Positions 5,462-6,139 of a stretch of 6,139 nucleotides of DNA are shown piece by piece. The position numbers and the translations under genes are program-made. The stretch spans positions 1-6,139 of the forward strand of contig JBFHGJ010000180.1 of the NCBI GenBank assembly GCA_041583135.1, read 5' to 3'. The notes under the pieces are model-generated. The model ran no database searches and was not told where the DNA came from. It was given only the letters and a program-made list of their open reading frames with translations. Source of the DNA: JABSOG01 sp041583135. Its GTDB lineage: Bacteria > Pseudomonadota > Gammaproteobacteria > Enterobacterales > Alteromonadaceae. The first letter of the stretch is position 1. Each line of letters starts with the position of its first letter.

Positions 5462-6139
5462 TTGGATAACTTAAGTCAAAGCAGTGGATTTTCGGCAAAA
5501 ATTGTCGAATATATCACTGCAAGGGGGGCTGAAAAGCTTATCGATATCGATAAAAAAATCGACAAGCTTAAAGCCTCTGCCAATCAAGCCGACCAGCTGG
5601 CGTTGGAACAAGAAGAGCAAAAGCGTCGCGAGTTGGTGGAAAAATTTAAACCGAAAAACTGGCTGAGCGATGCGGCCAAAAGGGCCGGGCAGCTACAACT
5701 GGTGACCCACGCGCCCAAGTACACTCATTCTGATGCCAAGGCAAATGGTGCCTATGTTACAGGTAGGGCCGGTGATAAACATGATGGGCTTATCGATACC
5801 AGCATTTTGTCGCAGCCAGCCATCGATGTGATTGGCAATGCAGCGGCCCTTGATGTGGGTAAACTGCTGCAACTGGAATGTGATGGCGAGGTGCTGATTG
5901 AGCAGATCGCCAAAGATGATATAAGTGCCTTAATGCCCATTGCTGGGGAGCAGCAGTTGGCCTCAGACTGGTTGGCTGGTCTTAAAAAGGCCATTGAGGT
6001 TGATAAAATTGCCGCCCACAAACTGGTAAAGCAGGTGTATTGGCCGGTGGTTAATGACTTTGAGGCGCCTGAATATCATTTGCTGGCACCGCTGTTTTCA
6101 AGCGCATTGCAACAGGAAATCTATCACACCATTACCAGC
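5462..6139 (+). CDS. csy1: Csy1/Cas8f large subunit of the Csy complex, N-terminal part
   Basis: Csy1 (Cas8f) binds the crRNA 5' handle with Csy2, reads the PAM and starts target unwinding in the I-F surveillance complex. The 226 residues here are about half the usual length and the frame is open at the right edge, so the truncation is only the window limit. Family signatures in order are NWLSDAAKRAGQLQLVTHAPK (about 66-86), IGNAAALDV (124-132), LVKQVYWP (188-195) and YHLLAPLFSSAL (205-216). Asn126 in GNAAALD aligns, from memory, with Asn111 of the Pseudomonas protein, which reads the CC PAM. Translation begins at a rare TTG backed by a strong ribosome site. An early Lys/Glu-rich stretch (about 24-62) may be a coiled helix. 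csy2, csy3 and cas6f are expected just beyond the window. Confidence 0.95.
   Translation, partial: MDNLSQSSGFSAKIVEYITARGAEKLIDIDKKIDKLKASANQADQLALEQEEQKRRELVEKFKPKNWLSDAAKRAGQLQLVTHAPKYTHSDAKANGAYVTGRAGDKHDGLIDTSILSQPAIDVIGNAAALDVGKLLQLECDGEVLIEQIAKDDISALMPIAGEQQLASDWLAGLKKAIEVDKIAAHKLVKQVYWPVVNDFEAPEYHLLAPLFSSALQQEIYHTITS

Noticed and set aside
1..6139. A Tn7-like CRISPR-associated transposon (I-F3)
   Set aside because: cas1 and a full cas2-3 with intact nuclease and helicase motifs are present, csy1 is a separate gene, and there are no transposase genes or transposon ends in the window.

Overview
This window is the front half of a type I-F CRISPR-Cas locus. It holds the leader-distal end of a CRISPR array (2-208), cas1 (640-1593), the cas2-cas3 fusion (1595-4942), an unusually long 519-base gap, and the first 226 codons of csy1/cas8f (5462-6139, running off the right edge). 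The 28-base repeats with 32-base spacers, the CTGCC/GGCAG stem, the CTTAGAAA handle and the gene order all point to subtype I-F. The host is most likely a gammaproteobacterium, perhaps a marine one (Shewanella, Vibrio or Alteromonas relatives). The genus cannot be fixed from this sequence.

Region by region: 1-208 carries three good repeats, two 32-base spacers, a 31-base hairpin-rich third interval and a decayed terminal repeat. A further repeat-like hairpin follows at 224-251. The stretch 252-639 has no gene I can support, only small palindromes that may be operators. cas1 and cas2-3 are separated by one base and form one operon. A 12-bp hairpin sits on the cas2-3 stop codon.

The most interesting part is 4943-5461. 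On the minus strand there is a minimal, isolated CRISPR unit: a repeat-like element with an intact 5' handle (PsiR1, 5020-4993), a 13-base pseudo-spacer (4992-4980) and a second repeat-like element that keeps its hairpin but has lost its handle (PsiR2, 4979-4952). The pseudo-spacer matches 11 of 13 bases of a site ending just upstream of the -35 box of a strong promoter (TTGACT-N17-TAATAT, 5143-5171). The site has a CC PAM, and the only mismatches in those 13 bases are at positions 6 and 12, the bases flipped out of type I guide-target duplexes. That promoter drives an 82-codon ORF (5201-5449) that reads into csy1 with a 12-base gap.

The working model is that the Csy (Cascade) complex, loaded with this short guide, binds but does not cleave its own promoter region. 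It would thereby repress the small ORF and probably csy1 and the genes after it. This is the logic of CreA/CreT (a CRISPR-guarding toxin-antitoxin pair) or CreR (cas autoregulation). The guide and target match are read directly from the sequence. The toxin role of the 82-residue protein is inference.
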